Under the pieces are notes generated by a model that saw only the letters and a list, made by a program, of their open reading frames with translations, made no database searches and was not told the DNA's origin. 64,000 nucleotides of DNA, taken from the NCBI RefSeq assembly GCF_000422365.1, contig NZ_AULQ01000005.1, forward strand, positions 62,001 through 126,000, read 5' to 3'. Positions 18,680 through 28,056 of the stretch are shown here, one piece after another; the first letter of the stretch is position 1; every line of letters begins with the position of its first letter. The translations under genes were made by a program, and so were the position numbers. This stretch comes from Mesoflavibacter zeaxanthinifaciens DSM 18436. Lineage in GTDB: Bacteria; Bacteroidota; Bacteroidia; Flavobacteriales; Flavobacteriaceae.

Positions 18680-21088
18680 ATGTTAAAACTTTTTTCAAAT
18701 AACTTCTGGGATTTTATAGCACGTAAAATTTTGCGTAACAAAATTGGTATTCTATTAGGCATTATTGTCATTACCATTCTATTAAGTACTCAATGGAAAT
18801 ACATGCGTTTTACATACACAGAAGCTAACCTTTTACCAGACGACCACGAAGTAAACATTAAGTATAACGAGTTTTTAAAAGTCTTTGGTGAGGAAGGTAA
18901 TTTGATTGTTTTAGGTATAAAAGACCCTAAACTTTTTACTGTTGAAAAACTTAATGCATGGAATAACCTATCTGAAAGTTTTAAATCTGCTCCAGAGGTA
19001 GAGACTGTAATTTCTATAAAAGATCTTCAAAAACTTGTAAAAGATACAGATAAAGAACAATTTAAATTAGAACCTTTTATAAAAGATTCTATAAAGTCTA
19101 TTGCTCAAATTGAAACTTTACAAGACGAGCTTTTTAATAAATATCCGTTTTACGATAACTTTTTATTTAATAAAAAAAGTAAAACAGTAAGAACAGCTAT
19201 TTATCTTAAAAAGGATATTGTAAACACACCTGCAAGAAAAGACTTTGTCTTAAATAATCTTGAAGAAAAAATTAAAGAATTTGAAAGCTTAAATGATATG
19301 CAAGTACGCGTATCTGGTATGCCATATATTCGTACATTAAATGCTCAAAACATAGTTGATGAGATTAATCTTTTTGTAATAGCCGCTCTTGTTGTTACAT
19401 CTTTAATTTTCTTTTTATTCTTTAGATCTTTTAGAGCTACTTTAATTTCATTAGTGGTCGTTTGTATTGGTGTTATGTGGACACTTGGATTTCTGGGAAT
19501 GCTTAAATACGAAATTACAGTACTTACAGCATTAATACCGCCATTAATTATCGTTATTGGTATACCTAACTGTATTTTCTTAATCAATAAATACCAACAC
19601 GAGGTAAAATCTCATGGTAATAAAGTAAAAAGTTTACAACGTGTTATAACCAAAGTTGGTAACGCCACGTTAATGACTAACGTTACTACTGCATCTGGGT
19701 TTGCAACATTTATTTTAACAGAAAGTACGTTATTAAAAGAATTTGGTGTTGTAGCATCGTTAAGTATACTTGCTATTTTCATACTCTGCTTGCTTATAAT
19801 TCCTATAATTTACACCTTTTTACCTTATCCAAAAGAGAGACATTTAGAACATTTAAACAAACGTTGGATTGGTGGTTTTGTAAATTGGATGGAACATATG
19901 GTTAGAGAAAAACGTATTACCATTTACATTACGTCCTTAGTGCTTTTAGTAGTCTGTATAATAGGTATTTATCAAATACGTATCTCTGGAAGTTTAATAG
20001 AAGATATGCCAAAAAAGGCACAATTCTTTAAAGACATTCGTTTTTTTGAAGAAGAATTTAATGGTATTATGCCATTAGAAATTATGGTAGACACCAAACG
20101 TAAAAAAGGCGTTATGAAGCTGTCTACTCTAAAACGCATGGATAAAATTGAAGAGTTTATTGTAGAAACTCCAGAATTATCAAAACCAATTTCAGTTGTA
20201 GATTTAGTTAAATACTCAAAACAAGCATATTACAACGGAAATCCAAAATACTATCAATTACCTACTAGTCAAGAAAACAGCTTTATTTTAAGCTATGCTA
20301 AAAACTCGTCATCAGACGTAGATTTGCTTTCAAATTTTGTAGATAGTACAGGTCAATATGCACGCATTACCACCTTTATGAAAGATATTGGTACTGATAG
20401 AATGGAGCGTATTCAAGAAAATTTACAAGAAAAAATAGATAACACTTTCCCTAAAGAACGTTACAATGTAACTATGACTGGTAAAGCATTGGTATTTCAA
20501 AAAGGGACAAAATACTTAGTAAAAAATCTAGCTATTTCTTTAAGCTTAGCCATTTTATTAATATCACTATTTATGGCGTATATGTTTCGTTCATTCAGAA
20601 TGATAATAGTGTCGCTAATTCCTAACCTTTTACCTTTAGTAGTAACAGCAGGTTTAATGGGTTATTTAGGTGTACCTATAAAACCTTCTACAATCTTAGT
20701 ATTTAGTATTGCTTTTGGTATATCTGTGGACGATACTATTCACTTTTTAGCTAAATATAGACAAGAGTTACAAGCCAATAACTGGAAAATTAAAAAGTCG
20801 GTTTATGGCGCTTTACGCGAAACTGGCGTTAGTATGTTTTATACATCTATAGTACTATTTTTTGGATTTTCAGTATTTATCATTTCTAGTTTTGGTGGTA
20901 CCGTTGCACTTGGTGCTTTAGTATCTGTAACGCTATTATTCGCCATGCTATCTAACTTACTATTGTTACCATCATTACTACTATCTTTAGAAAGAAATAT
21001 TGCCAATAAAGAAGTATTAAAAGAACCTTCAATAAATATTATTCCCGAAGAAGACGATGAAGAGGTATCTATTTCAGATAAAGAATAA
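18680..21088 (+). CDS. MMPL/RND family transporter
   Basis: This 802-residue inner-membrane protein has the two-fold RND layout: a first helix (residues 20-38), a periplasmic domain, five helices, an internal second copy of the first-helix/periplasmic-domain unit from about residue 415, then five more helices. The FGISVDDTIHFLAKYRQEL stretch in the second half carries the Asp-Asp typical of proton-coupled MMPL/hopanoid-type RND exporters. It is shorter than AcrB-type pumps and has no adaptor gene beside it, so export of a lipid or other hydrophobic molecule is the best inference. It stands 36 bp upstream of asnS on the same strand. Confidence 0.85.
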   Translation: MLKLFSNNFWDFIARKILRNKIGILLGIIVITILLSTQWKYMRFTYTEANLLPDDHEVNIKYNEFLKVFGEEGNLIVLGIKDPKLFTVEKLNAWNNLSESFKSAPEVETVISIKDLQKLVKDTDKEQFKLEPFIKDSIKSIAQIETLQDELFNKYPFYDNFLFNKKSKTVRTAIYLKKDIVNTPARKDFVLNNLEEKIKEFESLNDMQVRVSGMPYIRTLNAQNIVDEINLFVIAALVVTSLIFFLFFRSFRATLISLVVVCIGVMWTLGFLGMLKYEITVLTALIPPLIIVIGIPNCIFLINKYQHEVKSHGNKVKSLQRVITKVGNATLMTNVTTASGFATFILTESTLLKEFGVVASLSILAIFILCLLIIPIIYTFLPYPKERHLEHLNKRWIGGFVNWMEHMVREKRITIYITSLVLLVVCIIGIYQIRISGSLIEDMPKKAQFFKDIRFFEEEFNGIMPLEIMVDTKRKKGVMKLSTLKRMDKIEEFIVETPELSKPISVVDLVKYSKQAYYNGNPKYYQLPTSQENSFILSYAKNSSSDVDLLSNFVDSTGQYARITTFMKDIGTDRMERIQENLQEKIDNTFPKERYNVTMTGKALVFQKGTKYLVKNLAISLSLAILLISLFMAYMFRSFRMIIVSLIPNLLPLVVTAGLMGYLGVPIKPSTILVFSIAFGISVDDTIHFLAKYRQELQANNWKIKKSVYGALRETGVSMFYTSIVLFFGFSVFIISSFGGTVALGALVSVTLLFAMLSNLLLLPSLLLSLERNIANKEVLKEPSINIIPEEDDEEVSISDKE

Positions 21089-21124
21089 ATAAAAAACTCT
21101 ATTTTTGAATTAAAATTTTTTAAA

Positions 21125-22555
21125 ATGAATCAATATACAGTCGCTACATTATTAGAAGAAACTAAATTTCAAGAAGTACAAATTAAAGGTTGGGTACGTA
21201 CCTTTAGAGCAAATCGTTTTATAGCTTTAAACGACGGTTCTACAATTAATAATATACAATGTGTAGTTGATTTTGAAAATACAGATGAAAACACTTTAAA
21301 ACGCATTACAACTGGTGCTGCTGTTGCCATTACTGGAGATTTAGTAGAAAGTCAAGGTAAAGGTCAAAAAGTAGAAATTGCTGTAACAAATATTGAGATT
21401 TTAGGAGATTCTGATCCAGAAACTTACCCTATTCAACCTAAAAAACACACGTTTGAGTTTTTAAGAGAAAATGCACATTTACGCACAAGAACAAACACTT
21501 TTAGTGCAGTGATGCGTTTAAGGTCTGCATTGTCTTTTGCTATTCATAAATATTTTAATGAAAACGGATTTTACTACATGCACACGCCAATAATTACAGG
21601 AAGTGATGCAGAAGGTGCAGGAGAAATGTTTCGCGTAAGCGCATTAGACCCTAAAAATCCACCATTAACAGAAAACGGAGACGTTAATTACAAAGAAGAC
21701 TTTTTTGGTAAAGAAACTAACCTAACAGTTTCTGGTCAATTAGAAGCCGAAACTTACGCAATGTCTTTAGGTAAAGTGTACACGTTTGGACCAACATTTA
21801 GAGCAGAAAACTCTAACACATCTCGTCACTTAGCAGAGTTTTGGATGATTGAGCCTGAAGTTGCTTTTATGGATCTTGCAGGTAACATGGATTTGGCAGA
21901 AGATTTTATGAAAAGCGTGATCACTTACGTTTTAGAAAATTGCCAAGACGATTTACAGTTTTTAGATGATCGTTTATTTAACGAAGAAAAAACAAAACCA
22001 CAAGCAGAACGTAGCGATATGCGCCTAATAGAAAAATTAAAGTTTGTAACAGAAAACAACTTTAAGCGCGTAAGCTATACAGAAGCAATAGATATTTTAC
22101 GTAACAGTAAACCAAACAAGAAGAAAAAATTTAAATATATTATAGAAGAATGGGGCGCAGATTTACAATCTGAGCACGAACGTTTTTTAGTTGAAAAACA
22201 CTTTAAATGTCCTGTAATTTTATTTGATTATCCAGCAAATATCAAAGCATTTTACATGCGTTTAAATGAAGACGGAAAAACGGTAAGAGCAATGGATATT
22301 TTATTCCCTGGTATTGGAGAGATTGTTGGAGGATCACAACGTGAAGAGCGTTTAGACGTTTTAAAAGAAAAAATGGCTGCTTTAGACATTCCAGAAGAAG
22401 AATTATGGTGGTACTTAGACTTACGTAAATATGGTACTGCAGTACACTCTGGATTTGGTTTAGGGTTTGAGCGTTTAGTTATGTTTGCAACAGGCATGAC
22501 AAACATTAGAGACGTTATTCCTTATCCAAGAACACCTCAAAACGCAGAGTTTTAA
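21125..22555 (+). CDS. asnS: Asparaginyl-tRNA synthetase
   Basis: This 476-residue class IIb synthetase has an OB-fold anticodon-binding domain ([19 protein letters not shown]) and the catalytic core with [24 protein letters not shown] (motif 2) and [27 protein letters not shown] (motif 3). The [15 protein letters not shown] signature separates AsnRS from AspRS. A terminator follows. Confidence 0.97.
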   Translation: MNQYTVATLLEETKFQEVQIKGWVRTFRANRFIALNDGSTINNIQCVVDFENTDENTLKRITTGAAVAITGDLVESQGKGQKVEIAVTNIEILGDSDPETYPIQPKKHTFEFLRENAHLRTRTNTFSAVMRLRSALSFAIHKYFNENGFYYMHTPIITGSDAEGAGEMFRVSALDPKNPPLTENGDVNYKEDFFGKETNLTVSGQLEAETYAMSLGKVYTFGPTFRAENSNTSRHLAEFWMIEPEVAFMDLAGNMDLAEDFMKSVITYVLENCQDDLQFLDDRLFNEEKTKPQAERSDMRLIEKLKFVTENNFKRVSYTEAIDILRNSKPNKKKKFKYIIEEWGADLQSEHERFLVEKHFKCPVILFDYPANIKAFYMRLNEDGKTVRAMDILFPGIGEIVGGSQREERLDVLKEKMAALDIPEEELWWYLDLRKYGTAVHSGFGLGFERLVMFATGMTNIRDVIPYPRTPQNAEF

Positions 22556-22564
22556 ATAAATCAT

Positions 22565-22601
22565 AATCCTACAACTATTTAAATTCTTGTAGGATTTTTT
22601 T
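22565..22601 (+). terminator. Terminator after asnS
   Basis: AATCCTACAA pairs with TTGTAGGATT across a 12-base loop and runs into a T tract. Confidence 0.88.
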
Positions 22602-22629
22602 ATTATTTTTATAATTCATCATAATCTTT

Positions 22630-24090
22630 ATGCTTAAACAATATTTACAGTTCAAATTATCGCAAAAATTGTCTCCGCAACAAATTCAATTAATGAAATT
22701 GATACAGTTGCCTACACAAGCTTTTGAACAACGTTTAAAGCAAGAATTAGAAGAAAATCCAGCACTAGAAACTGGTAAAGAAGAAAGAAAAGACGATTTT
22801 GAAGATAATTTTGACAACAGTCAAGATGATTATGAAGATAACGATAAGATTGAAGCAGAAGATATTAATGTTGATGATTATTTAAGTGATGACGAGATAC
22901 CAGATTATCGTACAAGCGCAAATAATTACAGTGCAGATGATGACGAAAAAAGTGTCCCGTATGCATCAGGAACAACATTTACCCAACATTTAATAAATCA
23001 ATTAAACACGTTTAGACTATCTGACGAAGAACGAGATATTGCAGAATTTTTAGTTGGAAGTGTAGACGAAAGCGGTTACATAAGAAGAAGTTTATCAGAT
23101 ATTGTAGACGACTTAGCCTTTACACAAAGCGTTTATACCGATGAAGAAAAAGTAGAAAATATACTTAAAAAAGTACAACAATTAGATCCTGCTGGTGTTG
23201 CAGCAAGAAGTCTTCAAGAATGTTTAAGTATTCAATTACATCGTAAAGAAAAACATCCAGATGTTGAGCTTGCAATTGAAATTATAGATCAAGCTTTTGA
23301 AAAATTCACAAAAAAGCATTACAAAAAATTAATGCAAAAGTTTGATGTCAATGAAGAGCAATTAAAAGAAGCTATTCATGAAATTGAACGTCTTAACCCA
23401 AAACCTGGCGGTTCTTACGCTGGAAATAACCGTATTGTAGAGCATGTTGTACCAGATTTTGCTATAAAAATAGTTGATGGAGAGTTAGAGCTTACTTTAA
23501 ATGGTCGTAATGCTCCAGAGCTTCATGTATCTAGAGAATACAATAACATGCTTAAAGGCTACAAAGAGTCTAAAGATAAAAGCAAACAGCAAAAAGATGC
23601 AGTGTTATTTATAAAACAAAAATTAGATGCTGCAAAATGGTTTATAGAAGCTATAAAACAGCGTCAACAAACACTTTTTGTTACGATGAGTGCAATAATG
23701 CATTATCAAAAAGAATACTTTTTAACTGGTGACGAGCGTAAGCTAAAACCAATGATTTTAAAAGATATTGCTGACGAGATTGATATGGATGTTTCTACAG
23801 TCTCACGCGTTGCAAATAGTAAATATGTAGATACACCTTATGGTACCAAATTGATTAAAGAATTTTTCTCAGAATCAATGACTAATGATCAAGGTGAAGA
23901 AGTATCTACTAGAGAAATTAAAAAAATATTAGAAACTGTTATTGAAGAAGAAGACAAGAAAAAACCTTTAACAGATGCAGCTTTATCTAAAATTTTAAAA
24001 GAAAAAGGATACCCCATAGCAAGACGTACTGTAGCAAAATATAGAGAACAGCTTGATATACCTGTAGCAAGGTTAAGAAAGACCATTTAA
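22630..24090 (+). CDS. rpoN: RNA polymerase sigma-54 factor
   Basis: This 486-residue protein begins with the Gln-rich activator-binding region (LKQYLQFKLSQKLSPQQIQLMKLIQLP), followed by a very acidic spacer (residues 55-110), the core-binding domain, the DNA-binding HTH (DIADEIDMDVSTVSRVANSKY) and the RpoN box ARRTVAKYREQ near the C-terminus. It directs promoters of the GG-N10-GC type with AAA+ activators; none is encoded in the window. Its stop codon overlaps the next ATG by one nucleotide. Confidence 0.96.
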   Translation: MLKQYLQFKLSQKLSPQQIQLMKLIQLPTQAFEQRLKQELEENPALETGKEERKDDFEDNFDNSQDDYEDNDKIEAEDINVDDYLSDDEIPDYRTSANNYSADDDEKSVPYASGTTFTQHLINQLNTFRLSDEERDIAEFLVGSVDESGYIRRSLSDIVDDLAFTQSVYTDEEKVENILKKVQQLDPAGVAARSLQECLSIQLHRKEKHPDVELAIEIIDQAFEKFTKKHYKKLMQKFDVNEEQLKEAIHEIERLNPKPGGSYAGNNRIVEHVVPDFAIKIVDGELELTLNGRNAPELHVSREYNNMLKGYKESKDKSKQQKDAVLFIKQKLDAAKWFIEAIKQRQQTLFVTMSAIMHYQKEYFLTGDERKLKPMILKDIADEIDMDVSTVSRVANSKYVDTPYGTKLIKEFFSESMTNDQGEEVSTREIKKILETVIEEEDKKKPLTDAALSKILKEKGYPIARRTVAKYREQLDIPVARLRKTI

Positions 24091-24695
24091 TGAAGTGGTT
24101 AATAAAAAGCATATCATTTATATTTCATCCTATTGTAATGCCTTTAATTGCGGTAGTATTTTACTTTCATAAAACACCAAGGTTTATACCAGAACAATGG
24201 GTTGATGCTAAAATTATTTCCCTTACCATTCTTTCTGTATTTTTACCTATATTAATTTATTATCTATTAAAAACCTTAGGAAAAGCTGAAAGTATTTACC
24301 TCAAAAGTACAGAAGAAAGAATTTTCCCTTTACTAATTAATATCTTTATAATAGGTTTAATTATATACCGTGTATTTCCATCGTATCAAATAATAGAATT
24401 ATATTACTTCTTTATTGGTGTATTAATATCTAATATTACCGCTTTAGTTTTAAACATAACTAAATTTAAAGTTAGTTTACACATGACTGCTGTTGGTGGT
24501 GTTTTTATGTTTTTTATTGGATTTGCTATTCACTTTAGCAAAAATATAAATGGCACATTAGCACTAATGGCTATTATTACAGGCGCTATTGCTACTTCTA
24601 GGCTATATTTAAAAGCTCATACTCTTAAAGAACTTATAATAGGCTTAATGATAGGCGCTATACCACAAATTATAGTAGAAAATTATTGGCTATAA
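24090..24695 (+). CDS. PAP2-like polytopic membrane protein
   Basis: This 201-residue protein has about six membrane helices. KVSLHMTAVGGVFMF followed by ATSRLYLKAHTLKELIIGLMIG resembles the last two motifs of PAP2 lipid phosphatases (SGH and SR-x5-H-x3-D), with the Asp replaced by Glu and the SGH reduced to SLHM. I see no good copy of the first PAP2 motif (K-x6-RP). It may be a degenerate or non-enzymatic relative. It starts on the rpoN stop codon, so it is translationally coupled to sigma-54. Low certainty on function. Confidence 0.6.
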   Translation: MKWLIKSISFIFHPIVMPLIAVVFYFHKTPRFIPEQWVDAKIISLTILSVFLPILIYYLLKTLGKAESIYLKSTEERIFPLLINIFIIGLIIYRVFPSYQIIELYYFFIGVLISNITALVLNITKFKVSLHMTAVGGVFMFFIGFAIHFSKNINGTLALMAIITGAIATSRLYLKAHTLKELIIGLMIGAIPQIIVENYWL

Positions 24696-24697
24696 AT

Positions 24698-25390
24698 TTA
24701 AAGAATATAAAACATCAAACCTATTTTGATATCAGTCATATCAATAGGATTGTTATTGACATTACTATTGTCAAAAATTGGATTTAATCCGTAGTATAAA
24801 TGAAAATTCCAAGTACTATAACCTGCACTTAAGGTTAACCCATATTGAAGCGTATTAAAGCTATCTATTTCCTTTATTCTTATGTTTTCAGGCTCTCCTT
24901 CGTACTTAGAAGAGTTAGAAAAAACATAACCAAATTTAACACCCGTATAAATTCTCCAGAAATTATATTCTTTTGCTGTAGATGTTCTCCATCTAAACTC
25001 GATCGGTAATTCAACTATTGAAGTGTAAAACTTATTTTTAGAGTAATTAACATCATCATTAATTACAGAAAAATTTATCTCCTTATTATTTTCAGTGATT
25101 AACAGATTTTGGTTATAACTATTAAAAGATAAACCTAAACCAACTCCTATAGATTTGTTTCGTTTTTTATTAATTGGCATATCCCTTATAAAACCGAAGT
25201 GAAACCCGCTTGAAAATTTATTTTGATTAACTCCATTGGGCTTATTGTTTAATAGGTTATAAGTAACACCTAAATAAAACTGATCTTCTCTATAAAGCGA
25301 ATCTGTTACGTTAGGAAATGGAGATTCTTCTTCTTGTGCCAAAAGAGACGTATAACTAAGTATAAAAAATAATATTAACCTAAACTTCAT
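24698..25390 (-). CDS. Outer-membrane beta-barrel (PorT-like) protein
   Basis: This is a 230-residue exported barrel protein. The frame extends to 25426, but the signal peptide begins at MKFRLILFFILSYTSLLAQ (25390), which is the preferred start. The rest is alternating beta strands ending DIKIGLMFYIL. Size and strand pattern match the porin family/PorT-like (PF13568) barrels that flavobacteria have in many copies. There is a terminator between it and the upstream exbD gene, so it is separately transcribed. A link to the energiser operon upstream is only positional. Confidence 0.65.
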   Translation of the reverse strand: MKFRLILFFILSYTSLLAQEEESPFPNVTDSLYREDQFYLGVTYNLLNNKPNGVNQNKFSSGFHFGFIRDMPINKKRNKSIGVGLGLSFNSYNQNLLITENNKEINFSVINDDVNYSKNKFYTSIVELPIEFRWRTSTAKEYNFWRIYTGVKFGYVFSNSSKYEGEPENIRIKEIDSFNTLQYGLTLSAGYSTWNFHLYYGLNPIFDNSNVNNNPIDMTDIKIGLMFYIL

Positions 25391-25415
25391 TTTTAAAACT
25401 AATAAGTATAAAGGT

Positions 25416-25456
25416 ATAAAAAACAAAAGGTGTTTTGAAAATCAAAACACCTTTTG
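25416..25456 (-). terminator. Terminator of the exbB-exbD operon
   Basis: Reading the minus strand, CAAAAGGTGTTTTG, a five-base loop and CAAAACACCTTTTG end in a T run. It closes the minus-strand energiser operon. Confidence 0.9.
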
Positions 25457-25476
25457 TTATAAAATTAAGAGTATTC

Positions 25477-25950
25477 TTATTTAAGTGCACTACCTTTTTT
25501 AGTAGTGTAATTAATTTTAAGTTGTCCAGCTTTACGTAAAGCTTGTTCTATATCAGAAACTAATCCCATATTTGTTGATTTATCTACTTTTAAAGCAGTA
25601 ATTAACTTAGGAATTTCTTCTTCACGTTTACTAGCACGTTCTGCAGCAACAAAAACGCCTATATCGTTTATATCGGCAAGCTTGTCATTTAACTGAATTC
25701 TTGCTTCTGTACCATATCTGTCTTTATAACTGTCACTAGGTGGACCTGCATAAATAAACATGATTAAGTTTTTCTGACCTAATTTTTCAGTATCTGCAGC
25801 AGACGGCAAATTGTTTTTTATCTTCAAACTACTGTCTCTCATTACGGTTGCTACCATGAAAAAGAATAATAGCATGAATACAATATCCGGTAAAGATGCT
25901 GTAGAAATTGCTGGTAGCTCATTACTACCTTTCTTTTTAAATTTTGACAT
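25477..25950 (-). CDS. ExbD/TolR family protein (second copy)
   Basis: This 157-residue protein has a short cytoplasmic start, one membrane helix with the key Asp (STASLPDIVFMLLFFFMVATVM), and a periplasmic domain. The Asp in LPDIVF is the conserved proton-path residue of ExbD/TolR. It is the last gene of an ExbB-membrane protein-ExbD-ExbD operon that presumably powers TonB-dependent uptake or another envelope process. Confidence 0.9.
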   Translation of the reverse strand: MSKFKKKGSNELPAISTASLPDIVFMLLFFFMVATVMRDSSLKIKNNLPSAADTEKLGQKNLIMFIYAGPPSDSYKDRYGTEARIQLNDKLADINDIGVFVAAERASKREEEIPKLITALKVDKSTNMGLVSDIEQALRKAGQLKINYTTKKGSALK

Positions 25951-25960
25951 AGTTTAATAG

Positions 25961-26572
25961 TTAAATAGGTTCTGCTTTAGATATGATTCTAGGATATTTT
26001 TTCTTAATATTCTCTATCTTATCTTTTAGTTTTTCGCTTTTAAACTCTGAAGACTTAGAGTCATCATAAGTTGCTTCCATTTCTTTAAAAGAACGGTTAT
26101 AAAGCTTTTGAGCTAATTTTTCTCTTAACTCAGAATAAGCGCTTACTAGTTGATCATAAACTGTAATAAACGTCTCATAATCTGTAGCTCTAGAGTGAGT
26201 TATCGAAATAATCGCTTTTGTAGGATGATCTGATGATTCTGGATTACGTTCTCCACTACAATAATCACATCTTTCTCCTTCTGCGCTTTGCCCGCCTCCG
26301 TTATCAATAAACTTTAATGCAGCAGCTTTAAGATCTTTAATTTCCATTAAATCTCCTTCAACTAACATTTGGTTGTTTTTGTTAAGCTCAACTAAAAAAA
26401 TGTTTCTTTGCTTAATTCTAACATCATCTTTAGGCGGTTCATCAGGTGGTAACTTAGAGTTAATACCAGAATCCACTTCTATAGTCGTTGTTACTAAGAA
26501 GAATATTAATAATAAGAAGGCAATGTCAGCCATAGAGCCTGCATTAACTTCTGGTGCTGATCTTTTTGCCAT
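25961..26572 (-). CDS. ExbD/TolR family protein with a CxxC-containing insert
   Basis: This 203-residue ExbD has the helix VNAGSMADIAFLLLIFFLVTTTI with the conserved Asp. It is longer than usual: the periplasmic part holds an insert around residues 96-115 reading GERCDYCSGERNPESSDHP, with a CxxC pair that could bind metal or form a disulfide. The Lys/Glu-rich C-terminal helix may contact the envelope. Two different ExbD copies side by side are common in Bacteroidota. Confidence 0.88.
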   Translation of the reverse strand: MAKRSAPEVNAGSMADIAFLLLIFFLVTTTIEVDSGINSKLPPDEPPKDDVRIKQRNIFLVELNKNNQMLVEGDLMEIKDLKAAALKFIDNGGGQSAEGERCDYCSGERNPESSDHPTKAIISITHSRATDYETFITVYDQLVSAYSELREKLAQKLYNRSFKEMEATYDDSKSSEFKSEKLKDKIENIKKKYPRIISKAEPI

Positions 26573-26574
26573 AA

Positions 26575-27006
26575 TTACTTAATTAATTTTTTAATACCTG
26601 AGAATAACATTGCTCCTGCTGCAGTTAGTATTAACACATAAAATGCGATTAATCCTGCTCCAACCATATGAGATTCTCCTTCTGTAGCTGGGTTACCTCC
26701 GTACTTGTAAACCATCGTATCTCCTCCTGATACAGCATAAGATACAATTAGCACTGCTAAGAATGCTCCTACACCTATTAACGTATTTTTTAGAGATCCA
26801 GTATTTGAAAATAAATTTTTAAATACAAAAATGATTACTGATAAAAGGATAATAAAAAGTACTATGTATGCTACATAAGACATGTAGTCTACAACAGCAT
26901 TGTCTCCTGCTTTAATAGCTTCGTCTCCTGTTGCTAAAATACCAATTAATAAACCTATACCAGCTAAACTCAATACTAAAGCAACTATTTTTAAAATCTT
27001 GTGCAT
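26575..27006 (-). CDS. Small membrane protein of the exb operon
   Basis: This 143-residue protein has four predicted membrane segments (residues 5-27, 43-65, 75-95 and 116-138) and a short hydrophilic loop (YKYGGNPATEGES) between the last two. I recognise no family. It sits between exbB and the first exbD with short gaps (34 and 2 nt), so it is probably part of the energiser complex or its assembly. Confidence 0.7.
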   Translation of the reverse strand: MHKILKIVALVLSLAGIGLLIGILATGDEAIKAGDNAVVDYMSYVAYIVLFIILLSVIIFVFKNLFSNTGSLKNTLIGVGAFLAVLIVSYAVSGGDTMVYKYGGNPATEGESHMVGAGLIAFYVLILTAAGAMLFSGIKKLIK

Positions 27007-27040
27007 AATCTTTAATTTTTAAAGTTAGTAATTGAGTGAA

Positions 27041-27820
27041 TTATTTCTTGTACTTAGATAACATATCGATTAAAGTGATAGAAGAATCTTCCATGTCATT
27101 AACGATGCTATCAATTTTTGCAATAATATAGTTATAAAAAATTTGTAAGATAATTGCTACGATAAGACCAAATACTGTAGTTAATAAGGCTACTTTAATA
27201 CCTCCTGCTACTAATGATGGTTGCATATCTCCAGCTGCTTCAATTTTATCAAAAGCTTGGATCATACCAATTACCGTACCCATGAATCCTAACATTGGTG
27301 CTAATGCGATAAATAAAGAAATCCAAGAAACGTTTTTCTCTAATTGTCCCATTTGTACTCCACCGTAAGCTACTACTGCTTTTTCTGCAGCTTCTAAGTC
27401 TCCATCTGCTCTATCTAAACCTTGGTAAAAGATAGAAGCAACAGGTCCTTTTGTATTACGACAAACTTCTTTTGCAGCTTCAATTCCTCCAGATTGTAAA
27501 GCGTCTTCTACATCTTGAGTTAATTTTTTAGAATTTGTAGTAGATAAGTTTAAAAAGATAATTCTTTCAATAGCAATTGCTAAACCAAGAATTAAACATA
27601 ATAATACAATCCCCATAAATCCTGGTCCACCTTCTATAAAACGTTTTTTAAGTTCTTGGTGGAATCCTAATTCTTCAGCTGGCGCATCTGCAGCTTCATT
27701 AGAATCTTCTTGAGTTAAGACTACAGTTGTTGCAGTTGTCATTGCAGCATTTGCAGTTGCGTTAGCTGTTCCAAAAGCCATAATACATGCTATAGCTAGG
27801 ATAGAAAATAATCTTTTCAT
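27041..27820 (-). CDS. exbB: MotA/TolQ/ExbB proton channel protein
   Basis: This is a 259-residue ExbB-type protein. The frame reaches 27940, into the tRNA-Ser gene, which is impossible as coding; the start MKRLFSILAIACIMAFGTANA at 27820 gives a signal-like first segment. Three further helices follow, with LAPMLGFMGTVIGMIQAFDKI and ALLTTVFGLIVAIILQIFYNYI carrying the family Gly/Thr residues of the proton path. It is the first gene of the energiser operon and lies 73 bp downstream of tRNA-Ser on the same strand. Confidence 0.92.
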   Translation of the reverse strand: MKRLFSILAIACIMAFGTANATANAAMTTATTVVLTQEDSNEAADAPAEELGFHQELKKRFIEGGPGFMGIVLLCLILGLAIAIERIIFLNLSTTNSKKLTQDVEDALQSGGIEAAKEVCRNTKGPVASIFYQGLDRADGDLEAAEKAVVAYGGVQMGQLEKNVSWISLFIALAPMLGFMGTVIGMIQAFDKIEAAGDMQPSLVAGGIKVALLTTVFGLIVAIILQIFYNYIIAKIDSIVNDMEDSSITLIDMLSKYKK

Positions 27821-27852
27821 TTTGTTCTTCTTAATTTTATTAGTTAAAGTGT

Positions 27853-27860
27853 TAAAGATA
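27853..27860 (-). promoter_or_regulatory. Candidate -7 box for exbB
   Basis: On the minus strand TATCTTTA lies between the tRNA-Ser gene and the exbB start and fits TAnnTTTG except for the last base. It would allow the operon to be transcribed apart from the tRNA. Confidence 0.35.
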
Positions 27861-27893
27861 TAAAAAATTATGTAATCTGAAATAAAAACTACG

Positions 27894-27981
27894 CAGAGAG
27901 GAAGGGATTCGAACCCTCGATACGCTATTAACATATACACACTTTCCAGGCGTGCGCCTTAAACCACTCGGCCACCTCTCT
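27894..27981 (-). tRNA. tRNA-Ser (anticodon GGA)
   Basis: The minus strand folds as an 88-nt class II tRNA. The acceptor arm is AGAGAGG/CCTCTCT with discriminator G. The anticodon loop contains CTGGAAA (anticodon GGA, reading UCC/UCU). A long variable arm and the T loop GGTTCGAATCC follow. CCA is not encoded. No integrase or duplicated tRNA end is seen near it. Confidence 0.96.
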
Positions 27982-28056
27982 GTAATTACTTATTTGTTCT
28001 TACAGCACGGCAAATAACAAAAAAATATTCTAAAGCTGAAATTTTAGACGTTAATT

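Noticed and set aside
27821-27940. 40-residue N-terminal extension of ExbB
   Set aside because: It would translate part of the tRNA-Ser gene; the signal-like start at 27820 is better.
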